Assembly: GCF_003261585.1 (NCBI RefSeq)
Contig: NZ_POVU01000017.1
Span: 1-58,011, forward strand
Length of the DNA stretch: 58,011 nt
DNA from: Acinetobacter sp. MB5
GTDB lineage: Bacteria; Pseudomonadota; Gammaproteobacteria; Pseudomonadales; Moraxellaceae
Direction: 5' to 3'
The translations under genes and the position numbers were made by a program. The notes under the pieces are model-generated. The model saw only the letters and a list, made by a program, of their open reading frames with translations, was not told where the DNA came from and made no database searches. This document shows, in pieces, positions 48,016-56,757 of this stretch. Positions within the stretch are counted from its first letter, which is position 1; the number at the start of each line of letters is the position of its first letter.

Positions 48016-48999
48016 ATGAAAATTAATCATGTGATGTCTAATAATGTGAATAGTGGTATATATGAAGCAATTGTTGGATATTTTCAAAGATATAGTAATG
48101 AATGTGAAATTCATGTCAGTGAAAAGCCATTGGAAAATATGGATATTTATCACTATTATCGACCACATCTAGAAAAGAAATTGCAGGAAAACTCAGTTGT
48201 TACTGTACATCATGATCTAAATGATTCTGATAGTTGGTTAAGTATTGATAAATTTATTGATCGCTATAAAGAAGCAAAAAAAATAATTTGTTTAAATAGT
48301 AATCAAGAGAAAATATTAAATGATTTGGGAATAACACAAACAGTTGTTATACCACATGGTTATAATAGTGATATTTTTAATATAAACAAAAAAAGAAATT
48401 ATCAAAAAAAAGAAAAGTTAACACTTGGTTTGATTTCAAAAAGATATGGAAGAAAGGTAAAAGGTGAAGCATATTTATATGAGTTAATCAAACATTTGGA
48501 TAATACTAAATTTAAATTTATTTTAGTAGGTGAGGGTCGTTTAGAAGATGCTAGTTATCTAAATCAATGGGGATATGAAGTAGATGTATATGAATATTTG
48601 CCATACCCTTGCTTTCAGGATTTATATAATAAAATAGATTTTTTGCTTATGTTAAGTAAGTTTGAAGGTGGTCCTGCAAATATACCAGAAGCAATCGCTA
48701 GTAAAACTCCAATTATTTCTTTTAATATTGGGATGGTAACAGATTATTTGAAAGATAATTTAAATGGAATAATTCTATCTGGAAATATAAAGAGTGATTC
48801 AGAAAGAATTAATGATATTTCAAAGAAAGATTCAATATATAAATCTATGCTGAAATTTTCTAATGATATTCCAAATAATTTATATACTTGGCAAGAAGTA
48901 ATTAAGCAGAACATAGATGTTTATAGAGAGTTAGTTCCAGAAGATGATAAGCTTACAGCCATTCAAGAAAATATATTCTTAGATTCAGAGAAAGTATAA
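48016..48999 (+). CDS. glycosyltransferase family 4-like enzyme
   Basis: The 327-residue GT-B enzyme has a C-terminal donor-binding half with FEGGPANIPEAIASKTPII, a GT4-like E-X7-E type motif, and VGEGRLED. It probably adds a sugar to the capsule repeat or linker. It starts the AT-rich central part of the locus; codons are visibly richer in A/T than in kpsMTED. The next gene starts after 1 bp. Donor and acceptor are unknown. Confidence 0.8.
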   Translation: MKINHVMSNNVNSGIYEAIVGYFQRYSNECEIHVSEKPLENMDIYHYYRPHLEKKLQENSVVTVHHDLNDSDSWLSIDKFIDRYKEAKKIICLNSNQEKILNDLGITQTVVIPHGYNSDIFNINKKRNYQKKEKLTLGLISKRYGRKVKGEAYLYELIKHLDNTKFKFILVGEGRLEDASYLNQWGYEVDVYEYLPYPCFQDLYNKIDFLLMLSKFEGGPANIPEAIASKTPIISFNIGMVTDYLKDNLNGIILSGNIKSDSERINDISKKDSIYKSMLKFSNDIPNNLYTWQEVIKQNIDVYRELVPEDDKLTAIQENIFLDSEKV

Positions 49000-49000
49000 A

Positions 49001-50638
49001 ATGAGTTTAGATAAATTAAGTATATTATTTGCAGATAATTTGCATTTTCATGATCGAAATTTCAAAAGTTTATTTGATTTTTTTAATAAAAATAAAATTA
49101 AATATGATTTTGTGAATATAGATAAATCATGGTTATCTTTATATGGTAACTATTTTTCCAAAAAGAGTAATCTTGGTATATATTGTGATTTGCTTCAGAA
49201 GATGGATGCAAAGGATTTGTATGAATTCAGCATCGATGGACATAATGTTTTTCATATAGCTAGATCTGAATTACTTTCCTATCTAATTCCTAAAGAAGAA
49301 TGGGTTGATAGCAGTATTGTTTATGACTATGAATTGTTTGTAGAAATTCTTAAAAAAAATAAAGAACCTCTGCTTTTGAATATGGCTGCTGTATGCTATT
49401 GGTTTGATTTTTGGAAAAGCTATTTAGATGCACATAAAGTATATAGCTATTGTTGTATTTTTTCTGGTGCATTGATTTATTCAAAAGTATTGTTAAAGTG
49501 TTTGGAGACTAGGGTAACAAACCCTTTATTGTTTGAATCAAGTTTTACAGGATTAGATTACTATTGTGAATTTCAATATAATGTGATTCCTAATAATTCA
49601 GTTATTGGGTATAAAAATTATTATTCGAATATTAAATTAGATTATGATGATTATTTTTTATATAAGAAAGATGAACATAAAGCTATTAATAAAATTAGGC
49701 TAATGAACAATAAGAATGTTGTTCAGCCATTAGAAAGTACATGTGATGATATTAAATTTGAGAATAGTAATAAAAATGTTACTATTTTAGGTCAGGTTAT
49801 TAATGATTTTTCAATTTTGGAATCTGATTTAAATGAATATAATTCATTACTTACGTATAAGAAAATGATTAGAGAAATTTTAGATAAGACTAATTTTAAT
49901 ATTATTTTTAAGGCCCATCCATGGGAGTTAAATAAAATTAATATTTATAAAAGCTTAACTAAAGATTCTTTATCTGATTTTATAAATCTTTTCAATGAGG
50001 ATGATAAAAAGCGTATTAAAATTATAGAGGATTATAATATTAAAAAGCTTTTTTCTAATTCTTCTCATGTTATCACACTCTGCTCACAAGCGGGGTTGGA
50101 AGCAGCTTATTATGGTTTGAAACCAATTCAAATTGGGAAAGCCTTTTATGGTGAAAAAGGATTTACTTTTGATGTAAATGATTTAGATATTGTTACTGAT
50201 ATTTTGAATAATCAAGTTGGTTTTTTATCATTAAATGAATTTAATTCTTATACTGAATTTTTAGTTAAATTTTTACTTAAGCATTTGGTTTCTGTGAATC
50301 CTTCTGGTTATATTAATTTGAGAGAAATTTTTTCTCCTATGGATCGTGTTAACCTAATAAATAAAGTTAACAATGATAAACCTAAGTTAATTGCTGAAGT
50401 TAAAAATAAAGTTAAGGTATCAGATGTTGATAAGAAGCCAAATGTAGTAAGTGAAATGAAAGTTTCGAAAAAAGATCAAATTGAAACCAAAATGATTAAT
50501 GATGATGGTTCTAGCCTTGTAAGAGTTGAAAAGAAGATTTCAAAACTTATATATAATCCAGAGAGATTTTTTGGTGATTCTAAATATCAAGCTTTTAGGA
50601 AAATAGGACATTTATATAAGGCAATTAAGCAGAAGTAA
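49001..50638 (+). CDS. large capsule transferase/polymerase-like protein
   Basis: The 545-residue protein is of uncertain family. Residues about 300-420 have a GT-B-like acceptor/donor fold signature: FKAHPWE, then SSHVITLCSQAGLEAAYYGLKPIQIG, similar to the HP...S-x-EA region of KpsC/KpsS and CDP-glycerol-type capsule transferases. A Lys/Val-rich linker (about 450-510) precedes a C-terminal tail KLIYNPERFFGDSKY, a KxxRNPxxFFxDS-like motif seen at the ends of other capsule polymer enzymes. It is very AT-rich and closely follows the GT4 gene. A role in polymer synthesis is inferred from context. Confidence 0.6.
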   Translation: MSLDKLSILFADNLHFHDRNFKSLFDFFNKNKIKYDFVNIDKSWLSLYGNYFSKKSNLGIYCDLLQKMDAKDLYEFSIDGHNVFHIARSELLSYLIPKEEWVDSSIVYDYELFVEILKKNKEPLLLNMAAVCYWFDFWKSYLDAHKVYSYCCIFSGALIYSKVLLKCLETRVTNPLLFESSFTGLDYYCEFQYNVIPNNSVIGYKNYYSNIKLDYDDYFLYKKDEHKAINKIRLMNNKNVVQPLESTCDDIKFENSNKNVTILGQVINDFSILESDLNEYNSLLTYKKMIREILDKTNFNIIFKAHPWELNKINIYKSLTKDSLSDFINLFNEDDKKRIKIIEDYNIKKLFSNSSHVITLCSQAGLEAAYYGLKPIQIGKAFYGEKGFTFDVNDLDIVTDILNNQVGFLSLNEFNSYTEFLVKFLLKHLVSVNPSGYINLREIFSPMDRVNLINKVNNDKPKLIAEVKNKVKVSDVDKKPNVVSEMKVSKKDQIETKMINDDGSSLVRVEKKISKLIYNPERFFGDSKYQAFRKIGHLYKAIKQK

Positions 50639-50645
50639 AATTGAG

Positions 50646-50673
50646 AAGCCCCTGATTTATAAGGGGCTTTTTA
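50646..50673 (+). terminator. Rho-independent terminator of the kpsMTED-GT operon
   Basis: The 8-bp stem AAGCCCCT/AGGGGCTT with an 8-nt loop is followed by TTTA. It ends the rightward export/biosynthesis run before the opposite-strand GT61 gene. Confidence 0.8.
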
Positions 50674-50702
50674 TAGCAAGCCACTTTATAATTTTAGTTG
50701 AT

Positions 50703-51848
50703 TTATATCTTATTTAGCTGATCATCAAGATATTTAAAAAATAAATTTGGCTCTAATAAAATATCTCCTGATGGATCATTTGGGAAAGCATATTTTTTAT
50801 TTTGTGGTTCTACATAATAAGCAGAATAGTTGCAATTTAATAGCTGTGCTGTTCTAAAATAACTTACACGATTATATGTAGTCGACATTATTTCAATTAA
50901 CAATTTTAATTCCCCAGAAAAAGCAGCATTCGCAATTCCCATACCATGCTGTCCTACAATGATTTCTGCATTTGAAAAAAGATTAATCTGTTCAATTTTT
51001 GAAAAATCTCCAGGCTCTATAATTGTGAAGCCCCGGCTCTTCAGCCCGTCATGAAGAACATCTTCATTTAATAAACGTCTCATCTTCGCATTTCTTCTTG
51101 ATATATATAACCTTTTTGGCTGAATTGTTTCTATATTCATTTTAGAAATTTCATCTTTCAAAAGCTTAGATGTATTAAGATAATAATCAGTTGGGGTGTG
51201 TAGATGCCCAAAGCTACTAAAGCATGGTAATATTAGTTCTTCGAATTTTATCCATTTACTGTCTATTTGAATAATATTATCATTTGGAATATCTAATGCA
51301 TAAAGTATTTCTAATATATCTTGATTGGTAGTAGGAATGATGAAATTTATGTTTTTGTAATCTTCATTAATCTCTTTCAGGGTTAATAGAGCAGGTAGAC
51401 ATTCTCGGACTAAATGATCCATATTTTTAAATGTATAAAGCCAGACACTTTTACCGGGAATATAGATTGGTTTAATTTTTTCGGAATGAAAATCTATTTT
51501 GTCTTCAGGTAATCTTTTAAAAATATTTCTTGATTCGAATGAATTTTTAGCATGTTCGTTAATAAAATTATAAATATAATGATTGTCAAAGAACATGGCC
51601 CAATATCTTGGTAGTCCAACTGATTTTGGTGATACTAAGATATTTTTTACATATGCTGTATATACTTCTGGAGTTGGATATTCATCTGTAAATATTTTAG
51701 AATATTCGTTTAAATCAAAATTTTCTTGTGCAAAAAAATCTTTTCTAATATTGAAATTTAATTTCTTATTATTTTTGTGTAATACTACTTGGACTTGTGG
51801 ATGCTTTAATATATGATTTTTTCTTAAATCAAATGAGCTATATATCAT
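50703..51848 (-). CDS. glycosyltransferase family 61 protein
   Basis: The 381-residue protein has the GT61 (DUF563) C-terminal signature: ISRRNAKMRRLLNE, then IVGQHGMGIANAAFSGELKLLIEIM, with the conserved GxHGxG and N residues. It likely transfers a sugar in capsule synthesis. It is the only gene of the locus on the minus strand, facing the terminator at 50646, and is AT-rich. It may have been acquired separately. Confidence 0.8.
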   Translation of the reverse strand: MIYSSFDLRKNHILKHPQVQVVLHKNNKKLNFNIRKDFFAQENFDLNEYSKIFTDEYPTPEVYTAYVKNILVSPKSVGLPRYWAMFFDNHYIYNFINEHAKNSFESRNIFKRLPEDKIDFHSEKIKPIYIPGKSVWLYTFKNMDHLVRECLPALLTLKEINEDYKNINFIIPTTNQDILEILYALDIPNDNIIQIDSKWIKFEELILPCFSSFGHLHTPTDYYLNTSKLLKDEISKMNIETIQPKRLYISRRNAKMRRLLNEDVLHDGLKSRGFTIIEPGDFSKIEQINLFSNAEIIVGQHGMGIANAAFSGELKLLIEIMSTTYNRVSYFRTAQLLNCNYSAYYVEPQNKKYAFPNDPSGDILLEPNLFFKYLDDQLNKI

Positions 51849-52142
51849 GAGTTTGATGCCTGATTTTGTACAATGAATTCAATTGTTAAGTAGATTTGAT
51901 TTTTACTTCAAAATTTCTACTTATATCTTATAATATTTTTAGAATTATTTACTACTAATTATTAAGTTGATTTTAAGGCCTATTCTAATTTGAAAAATTC
52001 GTTTTAATGAGTTCTTTTAGATCATTTTTATTTGTATATTTTTTCAATAGTACATGCTCTATTTACTAATAATATTTGGCAACAGATTCAATTTACTATG
52101 CAGTTGCATGATTATTCTTTTTAAGAAAAAAGTATACATATC
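51849..52142. other. AT-rich non-coding gap before the IS remnant
   Basis: About 290 bp upstream of the GT61 start with no supportable gene. It may hold the GT61 promoter and the lost left end of the IS5-family element, whose terminal repeat was not found. Confidence 0.4.
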
Positions 52143-52695
52143 AATAAGATATCTTATAGAAATTACATACAGGTGCGATATGGCATGATATTTCTGAAAA
52201 ATTTTGGCCTTGGAAAATAGTACATAACCGCTTTAATCATTGGACAAGTAAGTGTTTATGGAATCACTTTTTAAACTACGAAACGTATTGGATCTAGAAT
52301 GGGTATTCATTGACGGAAGCTACATACCACGCACCAGCATGTAAGTGGAACTCGGCATGGTTTCGAGCGAGCAATTGGCCAGTCTAGAGGTGGATGAACC
52401 ACAAAATCCATCTTGAAACCGACACGCATTGATTAGTGATTGATTTTAAAATCACTGGGGTGAAGTCCATGAATATTAAGTTGCAAAGCAGTTAATTTGT
52501 GAGATCGGTCAGGCATATTATTTGATCGCTAATATAAGGCTATAATCAGGTATTTAATAGAAAATGCCTTTGTAATATTAAAACATTTCAGAGCGGTAGC
52601 GACTTGATTTGATAAGCTTGCACGAAATTATCAGTCTATGTTTTACATTGCTTACATGTTGATTTGGTGTAAAGCCAAATGAGGACACGCCCTAG
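52143..52695 (+). pseudogene. decayed IS5-family transposase
   Basis: Reading 52160 onward gives KLHTGAIWHDISEKFWPWK, then VHNRFNHW, both typical of IS5-family transposases; a stop replaces the usual Trp just before it. Further on, LEWVFIDGSYI-like, KIHLETDTH and VIDFKITG are recognisable in shifted frames. The end reads LARNYQSMFYIAYMLIWCKAK and the stop at 52680. Many stops, frameshifts and deletions make it inactive. GAGGACACGCCCTAG right after the stop is probably the right terminal repeat. Confidence 0.8.
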
Positions 52696-52705
52696 CATCA
52701 TCTAA

Positions 52706-53017
52706 TTTTTTTTTGTTACGCATACTGAGTTGATTGGATTATGTGTTCTTGAAGCTGCAATGAGCGGTGCACCAGTGTTTATTCCAAGTAGAGCTATTAA
52801 CATAGATCTATTACAGAAGATAAGTCATATTGAATTTTCTAAGTCAATCAACTGGAGTGACTGGGGAAAAATTTCAGAAAATCTAACACTAGAAATTAAT
52901 TCTATATTGGTTCAAAAATATAATTGGAAAAATTTTACTTTAAACATATTAGAGGGTCTAATTCGATTTAAAAAAAGAGATTCAACTCATAAATTTCCAA
53001 TAAAACAACTATGTTAA
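52706..53017 (+). pseudogene. C-terminal fragment of a glycosyltransferase
   Basis: Just past the right end of the IS remnant an open frame reads HTELIGLCVLEAAMSGAPVF, the donor-site E-x7-E region of GT4-type glycosyltransferases, and continues for about 80 residues to a stop at 53017. There is no start codon with a ribosome site and the first two thirds of the enzyme are missing, so this is the tail of a gene cut by the IS or by the rearrangement that followed. A hairpin follows it. Confidence 0.75.
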
Positions 53018-53069
53018 GGTTATCAAAACTGAAATATTTTTCAGTATTGTATCTTATCCATTCTTTAGA

Positions 53070-53094
53070 AAAACCACCATTTCTGGTGATTTTA
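53070..53094 (+). terminator. hairpin after the truncated glycosyltransferase
   Basis: CACCA-TTTC-TGGTG, extendable by AAA/TTT past one mismatch, is followed by ATTTTAAT. It is probably the original terminator of the broken gene. Confidence 0.5.
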
Positions 53095-53275
53095 ATATAT
53101 TGATTTCTTCAATATACTTCTTATAGTACTAATTTTTACTCAGTGTCATATAAAGCATTTATTTGTAACTATTATAAGTTGATTAATCCTCATTATTGAT
53201 AAATTGTGTGCAAATTTTATCTTAAATGTATACTTTTGTGCAAAAAAATGTGATATTTTGATCAGAGGCAAAGGA

Positions 53276-53389
53276 ATGGAAAGGGGCTATATGTTAGTAC
53301 TCTTAATTGCTGTTGTAGTTATCGTTATCATTGGATATATTGTGTACAAGCTATTGATTGATACTCTGCGTGATGCAGATCATCATTGA
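53276..53389 (+). CDS. small single-pass membrane protein
   Basis: The ATG at 53276, with GAGG eight bases upstream, gives 37 residues; a second ATG at 53291 also has a good site (AAGGGG). The product is a strongly hydrophobic helix (LVLLIAVVVIVIIGYIVYKLL) with a short charged tail DTLRDADHH. The ribosome site and clean membrane-helix pattern suggest a real gene. It lies between the broken glycosyltransferase and kpsC. No family is recognised. Confidence 0.5.
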   Translation: MERGYMLVLLIAVVVIVIIGYIVYKLLIDTLRDADHH

Positions 53390-53491
53390 ATTGCATGTAG
53401 CGAGTCATGCTTTCTCATAACAAGAAAAATCTTACTTTGATGGAAAATCATTTATACTTTGTTAAGTAATTTTCTTAATTTGATGTTATAG

Positions 53492-55483
53492 ATGTTTATT
53501 TTTCCTAATAAAAAAATTTCAAAAATCGCTAATCTTCATGTTTTCTTAAATGGCAGATGTGATCATAAGGCTGTTGTTGGCTGGGGGCGTAAGCCGAGCT
53601 ATTTTCACGCGAAAGAGTATGCAAAAAAACATAATTTACAATGTATCAGTTTAGAAGATGGGTTTATTCGTTCTCTTGGATTAGGAAAAGAAGGTTATCC
53701 ACCTCTATCATTGGTTGTTGATGAAAGTGGCATTTACTTTGATGCAACCCAAGTTTCTGATCTAGAAAAAGTAATTCAACAGCCTGAAAATCAGCATGAT
53801 ATTTTTCGTGCGAAGCGAGCAATTCAACAAATCTTAGATCATGGCATTACTAAATATAATCAAAAATTTGTACCTATTCCAGAAAATTATTTCAGTACAG
53901 GACAGCATATTTTAGTCGCTGATCAAACTTTTGGTGACCAATCTATTCAATATGCAGGTGCAAATGTAGACAGCTTTAAAGCGATGTTAAAAGTTGCATT
54001 AGAGCATCATCCAGATGCAACCATTTGGGTTAAAGTGCATCCTGATGTTATAGCAGGAAAAGCAAAAGGACATTTTTCTTCCACTGAATTGCAGCATCCA
54101 CAAATACACATATGTAGTGAAAATTACAACCCAATTGAATTGCTACAATATATGGATGATGTTTATGTTGTGAGTTCACAACTTGGGTTTGAAGCACTTT
54201 TATGTGGGAAAACGGTACATTGTTTTGGAGTGCCATGGTATGCCGGTTGGGGGCTTACGCAAGATCAGTACGCACCTATACATATATTAAAAGGGCGACG
54301 TCAGAAGCAGAAAAGCCTTGAGCATCTTTTTGCCTGTGCTTATTTTCACTATGCTCGCTATGTATCACCCATTACTCAGCAGCGTTGTGATTTAGAAGAG
54401 ATTATTGACGTTTTAATTCCAAATATTGGGTTTCAAAAAAATTTACAACTCAATTTGGCTGCTGTGGGGTTTAGCCGTTGGAAAAGAAAATTTATAGCCA
54501 GTTTTTTAGATTTCCCTAAAGCAAAGCTGATGTTTAAAAAATTACTTTCACCTAATAAAGAGCAAAATATTTTAGCGTGGGGAAAAAAAGCATACCTTCT
54601 AAAACAAAAGCAATATCAGAATGTGATGACCGTGGAAGATGGTTTTATTCGGTCGCTAGGTTTAGGCGCAGCTTTAGTTCGTCCACATTCACTGGTTTTT
54701 GATGATGTTGGAATTTATTATGATGCGACCAGAGCCTCTCGACTTGAAAATTTATTAAATGAAGTTGAATTAAACCACGAGCAAATTTTAAGAAGTCAAA
54801 AACTAATTAAAAAATTAGTTGATTTACAAATTTCAAAATATAACGTTGGTGAACATATTAAATTAGTTCGCCCTGAAAATGTCGATAAGGTTATTCTAGT
54901 TGTTGGACAGGTTGAAGATGATATGTCAATTCAGCTTGGTGGTGTAGATATTAAAGAGAATCTCACTTTACTACAAACAGTTAGAGCTAATAATCCCGAT
55001 AGTTATATTATTTATAAACCACATCCAGATGTTTATTCAGGATTACGTGTTGGACATATTTTAGAAGATTTGGCTTTAAAATACGCAAATCAAATTGAAT
55101 TAAAGGCATCTATTCTAGAATGTTTTAAAATTTGTGATGAAGTTCACACAATAACTTCTTTAAGTGGATTTGAAGCATTATTACGAGGCTTAAAAGTTTA
55201 TTGTTATGGACTTCCTTTTTATGCAGGTTGGGGATTAACACAAGATCGACATATTTGTCACAGAAGGAAAAAACAACTTACTTTTGAACAGTTGGTATAT
55301 CTGTCTTTAATCCAGTATCCTGTGTATAATATCGAGGCTACGCAAAAAATGCGTATTCCACTTGTTACGCCTGAACATGTAATTGATTATTTACAGCCAT
55401 TAATTAGGCAACCCAAAATATATTCACCATCCTTTTTTAGTAAAGTTTTTACAAGTTTTAGGCGTCTAAGAATTAGGAAATAG
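53492..55483 (+). CDS. kpsC: capsule Kdo transferase KpsC
   Basis: The 663-residue protein has two homologous GT halves. Each half has an EDGFIRSLGLG motif (about 55 and 385), IYFDAT/IYYDAT, KVHPDV/KPHPDV, and an S-x-GFEALL element followed by YGxPFYAGWGLTQD. This duplicated layout is that of KpsC/LipA, which builds the poly-Kdo linker on phosphatidylglycerol for group 2 capsules, alternating two beta-Kdo linkages. E. coli KpsC is 675 residues. It is followed by kpsS after 8 bp. Confidence 0.95.
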   Translation: MFIFPNKKISKIANLHVFLNGRCDHKAVVGWGRKPSYFHAKEYAKKHNLQCISLEDGFIRSLGLGKEGYPPLSLVVDESGIYFDATQVSDLEKVIQQPENQHDIFRAKRAIQQILDHGITKYNQKFVPIPENYFSTGQHILVADQTFGDQSIQYAGANVDSFKAMLKVALEHHPDATIWVKVHPDVIAGKAKGHFSSTELQHPQIHICSENYNPIELLQYMDDVYVVSSQLGFEALLCGKTVHCFGVPWYAGWGLTQDQYAPIHILKGRRQKQKSLEHLFACAYFHYARYVSPITQQRCDLEEIIDVLIPNIGFQKNLQLNLAAVGFSRWKRKFIASFLDFPKAKLMFKKLLSPNKEQNILAWGKKAYLLKQKQYQNVMTVEDGFIRSLGLGAALVRPHSLVFDDVGIYYDATRASRLENLLNEVELNHEQILRSQKLIKKLVDLQISKYNVGEHIKLVRPENVDKVILVVGQVEDDMSIQLGGVDIKENLTLLQTVRANNPDSYIIYKPHPDVYSGLRVGHILEDLALKYANQIELKASILECFKICDEVHTITSLSGFEALLRGLKVYCYGLPFYAGWGLTQDRHICHRRKKQLTFEQLVYLSLIQYPVYNIEATQKMRIPLVTPEHVIDYLQPLIRQPKIYSPSFFSKVFTSFRRLRIRK

Positions 55484-55491
55484 ACTTTAAA

Positions 55492-56757
55492 ATGTCAGTT
55501 CATTTAGATGAGTTGCTTTCATCAAAAAAAGTGCTTCTTTTACAAGGCCCAATGGGAGACTTCTTTAGTCAGCTTTCAACATGGCTCACTGATCAAGGTA
55601 TTGAATGTTATAAACTTAATTTAAATGCTGGAGATTGGCTTTATTATCATTCAAAGCCCAATATTTTTCATTTTCGAGGTCGAGTTGGAGATTTTTCTAA
55701 TTGGATTGAGCATTTTGTAAATGCGCACCAAATCGACAGTATGGTTTGTTTCGGCGATTGTAGAAAATATCACCGAATTGCAAATCAAATCGCCAATAAA
55801 TTAAATATTAAATTTTTTGCATTTGAAGAAGGTTATATTCGTCCAAATTATATTACCTTTGAACAAGAAGGGGTAAATTTCTTTTCAAATTTTGCCTTGC
55901 ATTTAAACGCTCAACCACGTCCACAAAAAAATATTGCTCAGGATGATTTCATTCCTGTTGAAACTAACTATGCTAAAATACTAAGAAGTGCACTTTTTTA
56001 TTATTTTATTTGGGTTTTAGGAACGCTGCTCTATCCATATTATAAACATCATCGTGGTATTTCACCTTTAATTGAATTGAAATGTTGGTTAGTGTCAGCA
56101 TATCGACGTTTTAAAAATAGATTAGTAGAAGATAGGCGTTTTTATAATTTTCTAAATGAAAATAACCATCAATATTATGTGTTTGCATTACAGGTACATA
56201 ATGATTTTCAGGTGCGGATACATAGTGATTTAAAGAAAGTTGAAAGTTATATTGAGAGCGTCATTGAAAGTTTTGCAGAACATGCAGATTCTGAACATCG
56301 TTTGTTATTAAAACATCATCCTATGGATCGGGGATATCGAAACTATACGAAACTGATTCAACAATATGCCCAAAAGTTTGGTGTAGAGAAACGTGTACAT
56401 TATTTTTGTGATGTACATTTACCTACTGTTTTAAAACAGAGTCTAGGTATGGTTACGATTAATAGCACCACTGGAATTCAGGCATTATTTCATAATATTC
56501 CAGTGAAAGTTTTGGGACGTGCACTTTATAACTTGCCAGATTTAACTTATCAGGGTGCTTTATCGGAATTTTGGAAAAATCCAGGTAAAGTTGATCGTGT
56601 GTATTTTAATCACTTTCGTCATGAGCTGATTGTTTATTCACAATTAAATGGAGCTTATTACGGCTTGTCTCCATGGATGAAGAATTATCAAAGAAAAGTT
56701 TTACGTCCTGATGCAACTTCAGAAGTTGAATCTGATAAGATTGTTTCAAACATTTAA
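55492..56757 (+). CDS. kpsS: capsule Kdo transferase KpsS
   Basis: The 421-residue protein has LLLQGPMGDFFSQLSTWL near the start, FRGR, FAFEEGYIRPNYITFE, KHHPMDRGY and INSTTGIQALFHNIPVKVLG. These are the motifs of KpsS/LipB, which adds the first Kdo to lyso-phosphatidylglycerol before KpsC extends it. Its stop overlaps the stop of the convergent pcaU gene (shared TTAA). Confidence 0.95.
   Translation: MSVHLDELLSSKKVLLLQGPMGDFFSQLSTWLTDQGIECYKLNLNAGDWLYYHSKPNIFHFRGRVGDFSNWIEHFVNAHQIDSMVCFGDCRKYHRIANQIANKLNIKFFAFEEGYIRPNYITFEQEGVNFFSNFALHLNAQPRPQKNIAQDDFIPVETNYAKILRSALFYYFIWVLGTLLYPYYKHHRGISPLIELKCWLVSAYRRFKNRLVEDRRFYNFLNENNHQYYVFALQVHNDFQVRIHSDLKKVESYIESVIESFAEHADSEHRLLLKHHPMDRGYRNYTKLIQQYAQKFGVEKRVHYFCDVHLPTVLKQSLGMVTINSTTGIQALFHNIPVKVLGRALYNLPDLTYQGALSEFWKNPGKVDRVYFNHFRHELIVYSQLNGAYYGLSPWMKNYQRKVLRPDATSEVESDKIVSNI

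Noticed and set aside
52592..52602. GAGCGGTAGCG, like the RfaH ops element often found in capsule loci
   Set aside because: It lies inside the decayed transposase frame (FRAVAT...), far from the operon start, and lacks the first G of the ops core.
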